64,000 nt of DNA from Pseudorhodobacter aquimaris (GCF_001202025.1 NZ_LGHS01000072.1:1-64000); one strand, 5' to 3'. Positions 29,406 to 40,241 are shown, counted from the first letter of the stretch. The notes: generated by a model not told the origin, from the sequence alone. Translations and numbers: made by a program.

Positions 29406-29768
29406 ATGTCGTTTGATCCCGCAAGCCTGAAATATGATGCCAACGGCCTTATTCCGGCGATTGCGCAGGATCATGCCACGGGTGAGGTGCTTATGATGGC
29501 ATGGATGAATGCCGAAAGCCTGGCGCGTACAATCGCGACCGGACAGGTCACCTATTGGTCGCGTTCACGCAATGCGTTCTGGGCCAAGGGGGAGACCTCG
29601 GGCCATGTGCAGCGGCTGGTTGAGCTTCGCATAGACTGCGATCGCGATTGCCTGTTGATGCAAGTGACGCAAATCGGTGCGGCTTGCCATACCAACCGGC
29701 GCTCGTGCTTTTATACGCTTGTGGAGAACGGCGAGGAGAAGATCACCTCGGACCCGCTTCCTTCATAA
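29406..29768 (+). CDS. hisI: Phosphoribosyl-AMP cyclohydrolase
   Basis: A 120-residue zinc enzyme for the third step of histidine synthesis, opening the adenine ring of PR-AMP. The conserved blocks are [38 protein letters not shown], and the metal-binding [11 protein letters not shown] and [11 protein letters not shown]. The hisE domain found fused in enterobacteria is absent, as usual in alphaproteobacteria. The ATG at 29406 follows AAAGGAG. No other his genes are nearby. Its 3' end overlaps the convergent gluQ by six bases. Confidence 0.96.
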   Translation: MSFDPASLKYDANGLIPAIAQDHATGEVLMMAWMNAESLARTIATGQVTYWSRSRNAFWAKGETSGHVQRLVELRIDCDRDCLLMQVTQIGAACHTNRRSCFYTLVENGEEKITSDPLPS

Positions 29769-30596
29769 GCCGACCATCTGGCGGATATCGGCGGGGCTGC
29801 ACCCTTCGGCGCGGTATTTCGTCAAAGCGCGGGCATCGTCACGTTTGGCAAGCCGTTTTCCCGCCGCGTCGCGGATCAGGGCGTGATGGTGATATATTGG
29901 TGTCGGAAGGTCCATAAGCCGTTGTAACAGAACATGGATTACAGTGGCCTCAAACAGATCCTCACCGCGAACGACATGGGTTATCCCAAGCTCTGCATCA
30001 TCCAGCACCACCGAGAGGTGATATGAGGTGCCCATATCGCGCCGCGCCAGCACGATATCCCCGATCCCGCTTAGGTATTCGGCCTTGTCCAGGTCAATTC
30101 GGCCTGTATGACGGGGGCCGGTTTCGGCAAAGTGAAGATCCCCGACCAACGGCAGTGCCGCCGCCATATTCAGCCGCAAGACCCCGTCCTTGTGGTGCAA
30201 ATCACGACAGGTGCCGGGATAGATCAGACCATCTGGCCCCCTCGGCATGGCGCCTTCCTGTGGCGCATCGAGGGCGGTTTCGATATCACGGCGGGTGCAG
30301 TTGCAATAATAGAGCAGCCCACGCGCCCTAAGCCCATCCAGCGCGGCCCGGTACACCCCAAGCCGCTCGGATTGCCGCATCACCGGCTCAGGCCAGTCCA
30401 GCCCCAGCCAGTGCAGGTCATCAAAGATCTGCGCTTCCCATGCGCTACGGCTGCGGGCACGGTCGATATCTTCGATCCGCAGCAAGAACGCGCCATCCGC
30501 AGCCCGCGCCATATCGGCGGCAAGCAGCGCGGAATAGGCATGGCCAAGGTGCAACGGCCCGGTGGGCGAGGGTGCAAATCGGGTTAGGAAAGCCAC
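29763..30596 (-). CDS. gluQ: Glutamyl-Q tRNA(Asp) synthetase
   Basis: A 277-residue shortened relative of glutamyl-tRNA synthetase lacking the anticodon-binding domain. It attaches glutamate to queuosine 34 of tRNA-Asp. It has [19 protein letters not shown] with the HIGH-type motif, zinc-binding residues around [10 protein letters not shown], and a KMSKS-like KRLAKRDDA near the C terminus. The length and absence of further domains separate it from GltX. Its start overlaps the trmFO 3' end by 13 bases, so two tRNA-modifying enzymes are coupled. Confidence 0.93.
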   Translation of the reverse strand: MAFLTRFAPSPTGPLHLGHAYSALLAADMARAADGAFLLRIEDIDRARSRSAWEAQIFDDLHWLGLDWPEPVMRQSERLGVYRAALDGLRARGLLYYCNCTRRDIETALDAPQEGAMPRGPDGLIYPGTCRDLHHKDGVLRLNMAAALPLVGDLHFAETGPRHTGRIDLDKAEYLSGIGDIVLARRDMGTSYHLSVVLDDAELGITHVVRGEDLFEATVIHVLLQRLMDLPTPIYHHHALIRDAAGKRLAKRDDARALTKYRAEGCSPADIRQMVGL

Positions 30597-31915
30597 GCCT
30601 GAAACGCCTCTTTGGCGCGGTCGGTATAGGCCTTGTAGCGGTCTTTGCGTCCGCGCCGCCCACCTTTGGCATCAATCGGGGGAAAGAGGCCGAAGTTCAC
30701 ATTCATCGGCTGAAAGGTCTTTGCATCGGCCCCGCCCGTGATATGGGTGATCAGCGCCCCCATTGCGGTTTCCGGCGGTGGGGGTGGCACATCCTGCCCC
30801 AGTAATTCCGCCGCCGCCATCCGGCCTGCAAGCAGCCCCATTGCCGCGCTTTCGACATAGCCCTCGACGCCGGTGATCTGCCCTGCAAAGCGGATATTGG
30901 GACGTGAGCGCAGCCGCATCTGATTGTCCAGCAAGGTCGGTGAATTGATAAAGGTATTGCGATGGATGCCACCAAGACGTGCAAATTTGGCATTCTCAAG
31001 CCCCGGAATCATTTTGAAAACAGAGGTTTGCGTGCCATACTTCATTTTTGTCTGGAAGCCGACAATATTGTAAAGCGTGCCCAGTTTATTGTCACGACGC
31101 AGCTGAACCACTGCGTAGGGCTTTTGTTCGGAATGCGGATTGGTGAGGCCAACGGGCTTCATCGGACCAAAGCGCAGCGACTCACGCCCGCGTTCGGCGA
31201 TCACCTCGATCGGCAGGCAACCGTCGAAATAGCCCGCGGTTTCGCCCTCGTGGAACTCGGTCTTTTCCGCGGCCAGAAGGGCGTCGATGAAGGCCTCATA
31301 CTGTTCGCGGTCCATCGGGCAATTCATATATGCGGTTTGCTCTTCCTCGGTCTCGCCCTTGTCATAGCGGCTCTGCATCCATGCGACCGACATATCCACC
31401 GTTTCGGCGTATACAATCGGCGCAATCGCATCGAAAAACGCCAATGCATCGGCACCGGTTGCGGAACGGATGCTCTCGGCCAAGGTGCCAGAGGTCAAAG
31501 GTCCAGTGGCGATGATCCATTCTCCGTCTGAAGGAAGCTCTGTAACCTCTTTATAAGAAACTGAAATCAGAGGGTGTGATAGGATCTTGGCGGTCACGGC
31601 CTCGGCAAAGAGATCACGGTCAACGGCCAATGCGCCCCCTGCGGGCAGACGGTGCGCGCGGGCGGTTTGCATGATAATCCCGTCCGCCGCACCCATTTCC
31701 CAATGCAGCAGGCCAACGGCATTGCGTTCGTCATCATCCGAACGGAAGGAGTTTGAGCAGACCATCTCGGCCAGGTTACCGGTGCGATGGGCAAAGGTTT
31801 CCACCTTGGGCCGCATTTCATGGATCACCACGCGAACACCCATATTCGCCGCCTGCCACGCGGCCTCCGACCCGGCCATGCCGCCGCCAATGATGTTCAG
31901 AACTTCGGTTTCCAC
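30584..31915 (-). CDS. trmFO: Folate-dependent tRNA (U54-C5) methyltransferase
   Basis: A 443-residue flavoprotein that forms ribothymidine 54 in tRNA using methylenetetrahydrofolate and FADH2. It starts with the FAD dinucleotide motif [17 protein letters not shown], then has [18 protein letters not shown], and later [15 protein letters not shown], with the catalytic-site cysteine region and GFQTKMKYG. The C-terminal half carries [20 protein letters not shown]. It is transcribed with gluQ downstream. Confidence 0.95.
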   Translation of the reverse strand: METEVLNIIGGGMAGSEAAWQAANMGVRVVIHEMRPKVETFAHRTGNLAEMVCSNSFRSDDDERNAVGLLHWEMGAADGIIMQTARAHRLPAGGALAVDRDLFAEAVTAKILSHPLISVSYKEVTELPSDGEWIIATGPLTSGTLAESIRSATGADALAFFDAIAPIVYAETVDMSVAWMQSRYDKGETEEEQTAYMNCPMDREQYEAFIDALLAAEKTEFHEGETAGYFDGCLPIEVIAERGRESLRFGPMKPVGLTNPHSEQKPYAVVQLRRDNKLGTLYNIVGFQTKMKYGTQTSVFKMIPGLENAKFARLGGIHRNTFINSPTLLDNQMRLRSRPNIRFAGQITGVEGYVESAAMGLLAGRMAAAELLGQDVPPPPPETAMGALITHITGGADAKTFQPMNVNFGLFPPIDAKGGRRGRKDRYKAYTDRAKEAFQAWLS

Positions 31916-31951
31916 GTAGGTTTATCCTTCATCATATTGTAAAACACAGGT

Positions 31952-32281
31952 TCAACGCGAGGCAGCTCGCTTGAAAATCGCCGCGCGTTCGGCGGAAACA
32001 AACCCCGCCTCATCGCCCCCGTCAAAGCGGCCAAGCCGGATTGCCACATCAAAAAAACCTTTCGCGGGCAGGCCATTTCCGGTTTTTGCGCGGCATAACA
32101 CGGCACGAAACGGGTGGCCGTTGGCGGCGTCCTCGACCATCAACACTTCCAACTGGGTCGTCAACTTGGCGATGCTGCCGGGGCCGGGGATGGCCAGCGC
32201 CTGCGCCAATGCGCCATAGCTGATCATCCCCTCGCTGGCCGCTAGATCGTCGAGGATTTCTATAAGATCGCGGCCGGTCAT
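31952..32281 (-). CDS. Unknown small protein coupled to gyrA
   Basis: A 109-residue cytoplasmic protein beginning [20 protein letters not shown]. It has a helical N-terminal half (SYGALAQALAIPGPGSIAKL, resembling a small helix-turn-helix) and a more beta-rich C-terminal half (HPFRAVLCRAKTGNGLPAKG then FFDVAIRLGRFDG). The pattern recalls the DNA-binding module of alkyltransferase-like proteins, but the catalytic PCHR motif is not present and I do not assign it. Its ATG overlaps the gyrA stop (ATGA), so it is translated after gyrA from the same message. Coding is well supported; function is unknown. Confidence 0.75.
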   Translation of the reverse strand: MTGRDLIEILDDLAASEGMISYGALAQALAIPGPGSIAKLTTQLEVLMVEDAANGHPFRAVLCRAKTGNGLPAKGFFDVAIRLGRFDGGDEAGFVSAERAAIFKRAASR

Positions 32282-35025
32282 TCGGCCTCTGCGGATCCTT
32301 CGATCACGGATTCGGCCGCATCCTCTTCGCTCTGATCGGCAACACGTGCAACCGAAACAACGGATTCTCCCTCTGCCGTGTCAAAGACCCTGACGCCGCC
32401 CGCGGCCCGGGACCGGAAAGAGATCCCCTCGACCGGAACCCGAATGGATTGGCCTGTCGAGGTTGCCAGCATCACCTGATCGGAACGCTCCACCGGGAAG
32501 CAGGCGATCAGCGCGCCATTGCGACCGGCCATGGCCTTTACCCCTTGGCCACCACGCCCGCGTACGGGGTAATCATGGCTGGAAGAGAGCTTGCCCGAGC
32601 CGCCTTGCGTGATCGTCAGGATCAGGTCCTCTTGCGCCTTCATTTCCGCAAAACGTTCAGGGGACAGGTTGCCAACGACGGTATTTTCTTCATCCTCTGT
32701 CTCAACATCATCCGCCAAGCCCTCTTGCTGGCGGCGCATTTTGAGATAGGCGGCGCGTTCGTCCGGGGTGGCATCGGAATGACGGATCACCGACATAGAG
32801 ACGACCTTATCCCCTTCCATCAGCCGCACACCGCGCACACCGGTGGAGCCGCGGCTTTTGAAGACACGTACCTCGGTCGTCGGGAAGCGGATCGCGCGAC
32901 CGCCTGAGGTGACCAGCATAATGTCGTCATTTTCATCACAAATCCGGGCATTGACCAGTGAGACACCTTCGGGCAGGCGCATCGCGATTTTGCCGTTGCG
33001 CATGACATTGGTGAAATCCGACAGTGCGTTCTGGCGGACATCACCGTCCGAGGTGGCAAAGAAAATCTGCAAGTCATCCCATTCGGTATCAGGTACATCC
33101 ACCGGCAGGATGGCCGCAATCGACACGCCAGCTTGAATTGGCAGGATGTTGACGATTGCCTTGCCCCGCGCGTTGCGTCCGGCCAGCGGCAGGCGCCAGC
33201 ACTTCAGCTTGTAGACCATGCCATTGGTGGTAAAGAACAAAAGCTGTGTGTGGGTATTGGCCACAAACAGCGTGGTCACCACATCATCTTCCTTGGTGGA
33301 CATGGATGAAAGCCCTTTGCCCCCGCGCTTTTGGGCACGGAATTCGGCCAAGGCTGTGCGCTTGATATAACCGCCAGAGGTGATGGTCACGACCATATCC
33401 TCGCGCTCGATCAGATCCTCATCGTCCATATCGCCCGACCAGTCCGAAATCTCGGTCCGGCGTGGCACGGCAAAAAGATCGCGCACTTCGCGCAGCTCAT
33501 CGCAGATGATGGCCATAATCCGGTCGCGGCTGCCCAGAATTTCAAGGTAATCCTTGATCTTGGCGGCCAGTTCGGCCAGTTCGTCGGTGATCTCTTTTAC
33601 GCCAAAGGCGGTCAGACGCTGCAAACGCAGATCCAGAATGGCGCGGGCCTGAATTTCTGACAGGTTGTAAGTGCCGTCTTCATTCACTTTATGCGCCGGG
33701 TCATCTATGAGCTTGATAAAGGGGATAATCTCCCGTGCGGGCCAGCGCCGCGTCATCAAACGCTCCCGTGCCTCGGCAGCATCGGCAGAGGACCGGATGG
33801 TATGGACCACCTCATCGACATTGGAAACAGCAACGGCCAGACCGCAAAGGATATGGCTACGCTCACGTGCTTTGCGCAGCTCAAACGCGGTACGGCGCGC
33901 AACAACTTCTTCACGGAAGCCGATGAAATAAGACAGGAAATCGCGCAGCGTCAACTGCTCAGGCCGACCACCATTCAGCGCCAGCATGTTACAGCCGAAA
34001 TAGACTTGCATGGGCGAGAAACGGAACAACTGGTTCAGCACCACATCCGCCGTGGCATCACGTTTTAGCTCGATCACCACGCGCACACCGATCCGGTCGG
34101 ATTCGTCTTGCACGTGGGCAATGCCTTCGACCCGTTTTTCGCGGACCAACTCGGCGATCTTTTCGATCATCGTGGCTTTGTTGACCTGATAGGGGATCTC
34201 ATCGATGATGATCGCCCAGCGGTCTTTGCGGATTTCTTCAATCCGGGTTTTGGCACGCACCACGATGGAGCCGCGCCCCTCAAGATAGGCTTTGCGCGCA
34301 CCGGAACGGCCAAGGATAACGCCCCCTGTGGGGAAATCCGGCGCGGGGATAATCTCCATCAGCGCCTCGGTCGAGATGTCGGGGTTGTCGATCATCGCCA
34401 AGGTGCCGTCGATCACCTCACCAAGGTTATGCGGCGGAATATTGGTTGCCATACCCACGGCAATCCCGCCGGCCCCATTGACCAGCATATTGGGATAACG
34501 GGCAGGAAGCACGGCCGGCTCCCGGTCCTTGCCGTCATAGTTGTCTTGGAAATCAACGGTGTCTTTGTCGATATCGGCCAAAAGATAGTTGGCCGTCTTG
34601 GCCATCCGCACCTCGGTATAACGAAAAGCAGCGGCCTTATCCCCGTCCATTGAGCCGAAGTTGCCCTGACCGTCCAGCAGCACCAATGACATCGAGAAAT
34701 CCTGTGCCATCCGGACCAGCGCGTCATAGATCGCGCTGTCGCCGTGGGGGTGGTATTTACCCATCGTATCGGCCACAGGGCGCGAGGATTTACGGTAGGG
34801 TTTGTCGACCGTATTGCCGACCTCGTTCATCGCGTAAAGGATGCGGCGATGCACCGGTTTCAACCCGTCCCGCAGGTCGGGGATGGCACGGCTGACGATC
34901 ACGCTCATCGCGTAATCCAGATAGGCCGTTTTCATTTCATCGACGATGCTTACCTGCGGCCCCTCATGTGCCATACGTTCAGGCATTGCATCAGGGACTT
35001 CAGTATCTTCCGGACGGTCTGTCAC
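32278..35025 (-). CDS. gyrA: DNA gyrase subunit A
   Basis: A 915-residue type II topoisomerase subunit. The N-terminal breakage-reunion domain has the catalytic tyrosine in FRYTEVRM (Tyr136, E. coli Tyr122). The quinolone region [20 protein letters not shown] has Ser97 and Asp101, which match E. coli Ser83 and Asp87, so no classical resistance change is present. The GyrA box is QKRGGKG in the C-terminal beta-pinwheel, distinguishing it from ParC. An insert rich in Glu/Asp near [13 protein letters not shown] and an acidic C-terminal tail are visible. The unknown 109-residue gene follows with overlapping codons. Confidence 0.97.
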   Translation of the reverse strand: MTDRPEDTEVPDAMPERMAHEGPQVSIVDEMKTAYLDYAMSVIVSRAIPDLRDGLKPVHRRILYAMNEVGNTVDKPYRKSSRPVADTMGKYHPHGDSAIYDALVRMAQDFSMSLVLLDGQGNFGSMDGDKAAAFRYTEVRMAKTANYLLADIDKDTVDFQDNYDGKDREPAVLPARYPNMLVNGAGGIAVGMATNIPPHNLGEVIDGTLAMIDNPDISTEALMEIIPAPDFPTGGVILGRSGARKAYLEGRGSIVVRAKTRIEEIRKDRWAIIIDEIPYQVNKATMIEKIAELVREKRVEGIAHVQDESDRIGVRVVIELKRDATADVVLNQLFRFSPMQVYFGCNMLALNGGRPEQLTLRDFLSYFIGFREEVVARRTAFELRKARERSHILCGLAVAVSNVDEVVHTIRSSADAAEARERLMTRRWPAREIIPFIKLIDDPAHKVNEDGTYNLSEIQARAILDLRLQRLTAFGVKEITDELAELAAKIKDYLEILGSRDRIMAIICDELREVRDLFAVPRRTEISDWSGDMDDEDLIEREDMVVTITSGGYIKRTALAEFRAQKRGGKGLSSMSTKEDDVVTTLFVANTHTQLLFFTTNGMVYKLKCWRLPLAGRNARGKAIVNILPIQAGVSIAAILPVDVPDTEWDDLQIFFATSDGDVRQNALSDFTNVMRNGKIAMRLPEGVSLVNARICDENDDIMLVTSGGRAIRFPTTEVRVFKSRGSTGVRGVRLMEGDKVVSMSVIRHSDATPDERAAYLKMRRQQEGLADDVETEDEENTVVGNLSPERFAEMKAQEDLILTITQGGSGKLSSSHDYPVRGRGGQGVKAMAGRNGALIACFPVERSDQVMLATSTGQSIRVPVEGISFRSRAAGGVRVFDTAEGESVVSVARVADQSEEDAAESVIEGSAEAE

Positions 35026-35192
35026 GTCTGCCGCTCTTTCTTTCCCGGCCCCGCCGTGCAGGGCTATATCTAGCTTGCCAGACTATAGACCATCCCTGAT
35101 ATGGGGTGCAATGCCGCCAAGCCCCCAAGAGGCGCAATAGGCGTCAAAAACCGGATTTTAGCCAGCTTTGCGCGGGGGCCAGGCGGCCCAAA

Positions 35193-36236
35193 TCAGGCAG
35201 AACGCAGCAACATCCCGAAAAGGTCGCGCGGATCATCCGGATCGGCGATCATGTCAAGCTGCTCATAGAGGCCGGCTTCGGCCAGCTTGCCGTGGATATA
35301 GCGCAGCGCCGAGAAATCCTCGATGGCAAAGCCGACGGAATCGAACAGGGTCACCTCGGTCGCGTTTTTGCGGCCTTGCGTTTCACCCGAGATGACCTGC
35401 CAAAGCTCGGTCACGGGATGATCGGCCTCAAGCTGCTGTATCTCGCCCTCGATCCGCGTTTGTGGCGGGTATTCGACAAAGATCGATGAGCGCAAAAGGA
35501 TATCACGGTGCAGCTCGGTTTTGCCGGGGCAGTCGCCGCCGATGGCGTTTATATGCACGCCCGCGCCGACCATATTGTCGGTCAGGATGGTGGCATATTG
35601 TTTGTCGGCGGTGACGGTGGTGATGATTTGCGCGCCCTCAATCGCCTCTTGCGGGGTTTTGCAAGCCGTCAGGGTAATCCCGCGCCCTTTCAGGTTGGCA
35701 ATGCATTTGGCGGTGGCGTCGGGGTCGATGTCATACAGGCGGATCTCTTCGATCCCGCAAATCGCCTTAAAGGCCAGCGCCTGAAATTCCGATTGTGCGC
35801 CATTGCCGATCAGGGCCATAACCTTGGTCCCTTTGGGCGCCAGCCACTTTGCGGCCAATGCGCTGGTCGCGGCGGTGCGCAGGGCGGTCAGGATGGTCAT
35901 TTCCGTCAAAAGGATCGGATAGCCGGTTTTAACATCGGCCAAAAGACCAAAGGCCGTAACGGTTTGCAGACCTTTCTTCATGTTGGACGGATGGCCGTTC
36001 ACATATTTGAACCCATAGGTTTCGCCGTCCGAGGTTGGCATCAGCTCGATCACGCCAACGTCGGAATGGCTTGCCACCCGCGGGGTTTTGTCAAATGTCG
36101 GCCAGCGGCGGAAGTCATCCTCGATTTCCCCCACAAGATCGACCAGAACTTGTTCGATCCCGATGTGATGAACAAGTTTCATCATGTTGGCAACGCTTAC
36201 AAAAGGTACAAATGCCTGCTTTGACGGAAGGGTCAT
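35193..36236 (-). CDS. ocd: Ornithine cyclodeaminase
   Basis: A 347-residue NAD-dependent enzyme that converts ornithine to proline and ammonia. The family blocks are GFKYVNGHPSNMKKGLQTVT, TEMTILTALRTAATSALAAK, the dinucleotide motif ALIGNGAQSEFQALAF, and GAGVHINAIGGDCPGKTEL. It starts one base after the arginase stop, and together they turn arginine into urea and proline via ornithine. The divergent Lrp-type regulator at 37285 is the likely controller. The longer opening from 36272 overlaps arginase and was not used. Confidence 0.93.
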   Translation of the reverse strand: MTLPSKQAFVPFVSVANMMKLVHHIGIEQVLVDLVGEIEDDFRRWPTFDKTPRVASHSDVGVIELMPTSDGETYGFKYVNGHPSNMKKGLQTVTAFGLLADVKTGYPILLTEMTILTALRTAATSALAAKWLAPKGTKVMALIGNGAQSEFQALAFKAICGIEEIRLYDIDPDATAKCIANLKGRGITLTACKTPQEAIEGAQIITTVTADKQYATILTDNMVGAGVHINAIGGDCPGKTELHRDILLRSSIFVEYPPQTRIEGEIQQLEADHPVTELWQVISGETQGRKNATEVTLFDSVGFAIEDFSALRYIHGKLAEAGLYEQLDMIADPDDPRDLFGMLLRSA

Positions 36237-36237
36237 G

Positions 36238-37170
36238 TCATGCTCCGGAATAGCTGCGGGTGGGCCGGTCAAACACTTTACGCCCCATCAATGAGGCGAC
36301 CAGATCGACCATTAGCCGCGCAGTGCGGCCGCGATCATCAAGGAAAGGGTTCAATTCGACCAGATCAAGCGAGGTGACAAGCGCGCTTTCGTGCAACAGC
36401 TCCATCACCAGATGGGCCTCGCGAATCGTGGTGCCGCCGGGCACAGTGGTGCCAACGGCGGGCGCGATTGACGGGTCCAGAAAATCCACATCCAACGAGA
36501 CATGGAGCATACCACCCGCCGCCGCGACCTTGTTCAGGAAATCGCGCAGCGGTTTGACGATGCCATGTTCATCCAGGACCCGCATGTCGTTGATTTCAAT
36601 GTCATGGTTCAAAAGCGCCGCATGTTCGGCCGGATCAACCGAGCGTATCCCGAAGAGACAGATATTTTCCGGCGGGATCGGTGCGGGAAAGGGGCCAAAG
36701 GCGTCAAAGCCTTCGCGGCCCGCACAATAGGCGACGGGCGTGCCATGCAAATTACCGCTGGTCGTGGTCAGAGGCGTGTGGAAATCGGAATGCGCATCAA
36801 GCCACAGCAAAAACAAGGGCTTGCCCTTGGCCGCCGCATGCGCAGCCGCCCCCGCAACCGAGCCGAGCGCCAGCGAATGATCGCCGCCCATGATGATCGG
36901 AAAACCCGTGCTCAACGCTTCATCGGTGGCCTTGCGCAGGGCATTTGCCATGCCAACCACTTCGGCCAGTGAATGGACCGCCGGGTTGGGACATTCTGCG
37001 CTTTGGTCGGGCACAACGCGCACATCGCCGCGATCCTCAACCCCGTGGCCAAGCTCTTGCAAGGCTTGGGGCAGCCCCGCCACGCGGAAGGCGGCCGGCC
37101 CCATCAGGCAACCGGGCCGACGCTGGCCCTCATCAATCGCGGCGCCGAGAAGAATACAGGTCTTGGCCAT
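36238..37170 (-). CDS. rocF: Arginase
   Basis: A 310-residue binuclear manganese hydrolase that splits arginine into ornithine and urea. The metal ligands are in GGDHSLALGSV, LDAHSDFHTP, and SLDVDFLDPSIAPAVGT. The start at 37170 (MAKTCILLGAAIDEGQRRPG) was chosen; upstream in-frame residues to 37254 would overlap the promoter region shared with the Lrp gene. It is first in a two-gene operon with ocd, one base apart. Confidence 0.95.
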   Translation of the reverse strand: MAKTCILLGAAIDEGQRRPGCLMGPAAFRVAGLPQALQELGHGVEDRGDVRVVPDQSAECPNPAVHSLAEVVGMANALRKATDEALSTGFPIIMGGDHSLALGSVAGAAAHAAAKGKPLFLLWLDAHSDFHTPLTTTSGNLHGTPVAYCAGREGFDAFGPFPAPIPPENICLFGIRSVDPAEHAALLNHDIEINDMRVLDEHGIVKPLRDFLNKVAAAGGMLHVSLDVDFLDPSIAPAVGTTVPGGTTIREAHLVMELLHESALVTSLDLVELNPFLDDRGRTARLMVDLVASLMGRKVFDRPTRSYSGA

Positions 37171-37284
37171 TAGCCCCTCCAGTAACTGTTTTGCAAATTT
37201 TGCTTGGCCTGCCTGGCGGAATGAAGCTATATTTTTGCCAATATGAACCATCAATCATACTTTTTGATCATAGGTTTTGCCAAA

Positions 37285-37725
37285 ATGGACGATACAGATC
37301 AGGCCTTGATTGCCGAACTGCGCCGCGACGGCCGCGCTTCGTTGTCGGAGCTGGCGGGGCGATTGGGCCTTGCACGGGCCACGGTGCGCGCACGCATGGA
37401 ACGATTGCAGGCCGCCGGAGAGATTGCAGGTTTTACCGTGGTGACGAGGGGGGATGTGGCCTCGGCACCCGTACGCGCCCTGATGATGATCGCAATAGAG
37501 GGACGCGGCGCCGAGAAAACCATGGCGCGGCTGTCGGGCCTGCCCGCAGTTCTGGCGGTCCATTCGACCAACGGGCGATGGGATCTGATCGCAGAGATCG
37601 GCACCGCCAGCCTGCCAGACCTTGACGATGTCATGTTTCGTGTGCGCGAGATTGACGGCGTTGTGACATCGGAAACCAATCTTTTGCTGTCAACGCGTCG
37701 TGCGGCCCCGCGCAAGATCGCCTGA
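37285..37725 (+). CDS. Lrp/AsnC-family regulator beside arginase operon
   Basis: A 146-residue protein. The N-terminal helix-turn-helix (MDDTDQALIAELRRDGRASL, then SELAGRLGLARATVRARMER) is followed by the RAM ligand-binding domain, ending with VTSETNLLLS. It is transcribed away from arginase-ocd across 114 bases, the usual geometry for a regulator of that operon. Arginine or ornithine is the likely effector, by inference from position. ATG 37285 was preferred over 37243 because it starts at the conserved first helix. Confidence 0.9.
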   Translation: MDDTDQALIAELRRDGRASLSELAGRLGLARATVRARMERLQAAGEIAGFTVVTRGDVASAPVRALMMIAIEGRGAEKTMARLSGLPAVLAVHSTNGRWDLIAEIGTASLPDLDDVMFRVREIDGVVTSETNLLLSTRRAAPRKIA

Positions 37726-37818
37726 TCGCCATCACAACCCTGCGACGGCTTAACGCAGCCCCATTGGCCCCGCGTGATTTTCGCGCTAAGTTCGTGCCAT
37801 GTATAATAGGAAAACCCC

Positions 37819-39792
37819 ATGATCGTTGAACTTGGCCATTTCGCCCTGATCCTAGCGTTGTTTGTCGCGCTGATCCAAACCGTCATGCCGCTTGTCGGCG
37901 CGCAGAAGCGTTGGTCCGGCTGGATGGCCGCGGGCGAAGCTGCCGCAAGCGTTCAATTTATGCTGTTAACCTTCAGTTTCGGCGCGCTCACCTATGCGTT
38001 TGTGACTTCGGATTTTTCGGTCAGCCTGGTGGTTTCTAACTCTCATACTCTCAAACCCATGCTTTATAAAGTATCGGGCGTTTGGGGGAACCATGAGGGC
38101 TCTTTGCTATTGTGGTCCCTGATTCTGGCGCTCTTCGGGGCCTCGGTTGCATGGTTTGGCAGCAACCTGCCACCGACGTTGCGGGCGCGGGTTCTGGCGG
38201 TGCAGGGCAGCATCGGCGTGGCGTTTCTGGCCTTTATGTTGCTGACCTCAAACCCCTTTTTGCGTCTTGAGGTACCGCCTTTCAACGGGCAAGACCTCAA
38301 TCCCTTGCTGCAAGACCCTGGCCTCGCCTTCCATCCGCCGTTCCTTTACCTCGGTTATGTGGGCATGTCGGTGGCGTTTTCTTTTGCCGTGGCCGCCTTG
38401 ATCGAGGGGCGCGTTGATGCAGCATGGGGCCGTTGGGTACGGCCTTGGACCTTGGCGGCCTGGATATTCCTGACCATCGGCATCGCTTTGGGGTCGTGGT
38501 GGGCCTATTACGAGCTTGGCTGGGGTGGTTTCTGGTTCTGGGATCCGGTCGAAAACGCAAGCTTCATGCCGTGGTTGATCGGGGCGGCGCTGTTGCATTC
38601 CGCGATCGTGGTCGAAAAGCGTGAGGCCTTGAAAGCATGGACGATCCTGCTGGCGATTCTTGCCTTCGGGTTCTCGCTGATCGGGACGTTTATCGTGCGC
38701 TCTGGCGTTATCACCTCGGTCCATGCCTTTGCAAATGACCCTGAGCGCGGCGTGTTCATTCTGTTGATCCTTGCGTTTTTCATGGGCGGTGCGTTGATGC
38801 TGTTTACCGTCCGCGCCAGCGCGATGGAGGCCAAGGGACTTTTCGCGCCCGTCAGCCGTGAAAGCGCGCTGGTGGCCAATAACCTCTTGCTGGCCGTCTC
38901 TTGCATGGTGGTTTTCGTGGGCACCATCTGGCCCTTGGTGGCCGAGCTGGTCTGGGACCGTAAGCTAAGCGTCGGCGAGCCGTTCTTTAACGCTGCTTTC
39001 ACGCCCTTCATGGTGGTCTTGGCGTTGCTGTTGCCTTTGGGTGCGATCATGCCGTGGAAGCGCGCTGTTATCAGCCGCTCATTGCGGCCATTGATGCCGG
39101 CAATGGTGCTGGCGGTATCTTTGGGGCTGTTGGCCTATGCGCTGCAAACCGGGCGTTCGGCGCTTGGGCCAGTGGGTCTTGGACTGGGGGCCTGGGTCGT
39201 TTTCGGGGCGCTGACCGATTTGTGGCAGCGTTCGGGACGCGGGTCTATTAACAACCGTGTGGGGCGTATCATGCGCCTGCCACGGGCTGATTGGGGCAAG
39301 GCCGTTGCGCATGGCGGCTTTGGCGTCACTGTCTTTGCGGTGGCGGCAATGATGGCCTGGCAGGTCGAAGATATCCGCACAATGAACGTGGGCGAGAACT
39401 TTGATCTAAAGGGATATACCATCACGCTGGCATCCGTAGAGGATGAGACGGGGCCGAATTACTACACCACGATGGCGGCCTTTGATATCACCCGCGACGG
39501 CAAGTATATCGCCACGGTTCATCCGGAAAAACGGGTCTATCCGGTGGCGGCCATGCCCACGACCGAGGCCGGGATCGACTACGGCTTTACCCGCGACCTT
39601 TATGTGGTGATCGGGGATGCGCAGGATAACGGTTCCTGGGCGGTGCGCAGCTACTACAAGCCCTTTGCGAACTGGATCTGGGGCGGGTCAATCCTGATGT
39701 CTCTGGGTGGGTTTATCAGCCTTGCAGACCGGCGCTACCGTGTTGCTGCGGGCAACCGCGCGGCAAAAATCAAAGCGGTGCCAGCAGAATGA
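37819..39792 (+). CDS. ccmF: Cytochrome c heme lyase subunit CcmF
   Basis: A 657-residue polytopic membrane protein, part of the system I holocytochrome c synthetase that transfers heme from CcmE to apocytochrome c. It has about 14-15 hydrophobic spans, VSGVWGNHEGSLLLW near the first conserved His, and the WWD domain (GSWWAYYELGWGGFWFWDPV then ENASF). A large periplasmic loop near the C terminus carries TIYNVG-type beta sequence. It overlaps ccmH by four bases. The remaining ccm genes are not adjacent. Confidence 0.96.
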   Translation: MIVELGHFALILALFVALIQTVMPLVGAQKRWSGWMAAGEAAASVQFMLLTFSFGALTYAFVTSDFSVSLVVSNSHTLKPMLYKVSGVWGNHEGSLLLWSLILALFGASVAWFGSNLPPTLRARVLAVQGSIGVAFLAFMLLTSNPFLRLEVPPFNGQDLNPLLQDPGLAFHPPFLYLGYVGMSVAFSFAVAALIEGRVDAAWGRWVRPWTLAAWIFLTIGIALGSWWAYYELGWGGFWFWDPVENASFMPWLIGAALLHSAIVVEKREALKAWTILLAILAFGFSLIGTFIVRSGVITSVHAFANDPERGVFILLILAFFMGGALMLFTVRASAMEAKGLFAPVSRESALVANNLLLAVSCMVVFVGTIWPLVAELVWDRKLSVGEPFFNAAFTPFMVVLALLLPLGAIMPWKRAVISRSLRPLMPAMVLAVSLGLLAYALQTGRSALGPVGLGLGAWVVFGALTDLWQRSGRGSINNRVGRIMRLPRADWGKAVAHGGFGVTVFAVAAMMAWQVEDIRTMNVGENFDLKGYTITLASVEDETGPNYYTTMAAFDITRDGKYIATVHPEKRVYPVAAMPTTEAGIDYGFTRDLYVVIGDAQDNGSWAVRSYYKPFANWIWGGSILMSLGGFISLADRRYRVAAGNRAAKIKAVPAE

Positions 39793-40241
39793 TACGTGCT
39801 CTTATCCTTTCTGCCGCTTTGATCGCAACACCTGCCTTGGCGGTGCAACCTGACGAGGTCCTTGCCGATCCGGCGCTGGAGGCCCGTGCGCGGGCCCTAT
39901 CCAAGGATCTGCGCTGTCTTGTCTGCCGCAATGAGAATATCGACGACAGCAACGCCGATCTTGCGCGCGACTTACGGCTTTTGCTGCGCGAACGGCTGGT
40001 TGCGGGCGATAGTGATACAGCCGCAATTGAGTATATCGTGGCGCGATACGGCGAATATGTGCTGCTGAACCCGACATCCCAAGGGTCCAACCTGCTATTG
40101 TGGATCGCGGGGCCTGCTATGTTATTGGTGGGGGGCGGGATCGCCTTTGCCTATGTCCGCCGCCGCGACAGGGCCGAGCCCGCCGCAACCGAGCTTTCTG
40201 ACGAAGAGGAAAAACGGCTGGCCGAAATTCTGCAAGAGTAA
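39789..40241 (+). CDS. ccmH: Cytochrome c maturation thioreductase CcmH
   Basis: A 150-residue periplasmic, membrane-anchored protein. A signal peptide (to about ALAVQP) is followed by the redox motif LRCLVCRNENIDDS, then a helical bundle and one membrane span (LLLWIAGPAMLLVGGGIAFA). It reduces or docks the CXXCH heme-binding cysteines for CcmF. It corresponds to the short CcmH/Ccl2 form without the TPR part found in E. coli CcmH, which in rhodobacters is the separate CcmI. It is coupled to ccmF by an ATGA overlap. Confidence 0.95.
   Translation: MIRALILSAALIATPALAVQPDEVLADPALEARARALSKDLRCLVCRNENIDDSNADLARDLRLLLRERLVAGDSDTAAIEYIVARYGEYVLLNPTSQGSNLLLWIAGPAMLLVGGGIAFAYVRRRDRAEPAATELSDEEEKRLAEILQE

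Noticed and set aside
32278-35025. Quinolone resistance change in gyrA
   Set aside because: Ser97 and Asp101 are the sensitive-type residues at the E. coli 83 and 87 positions.
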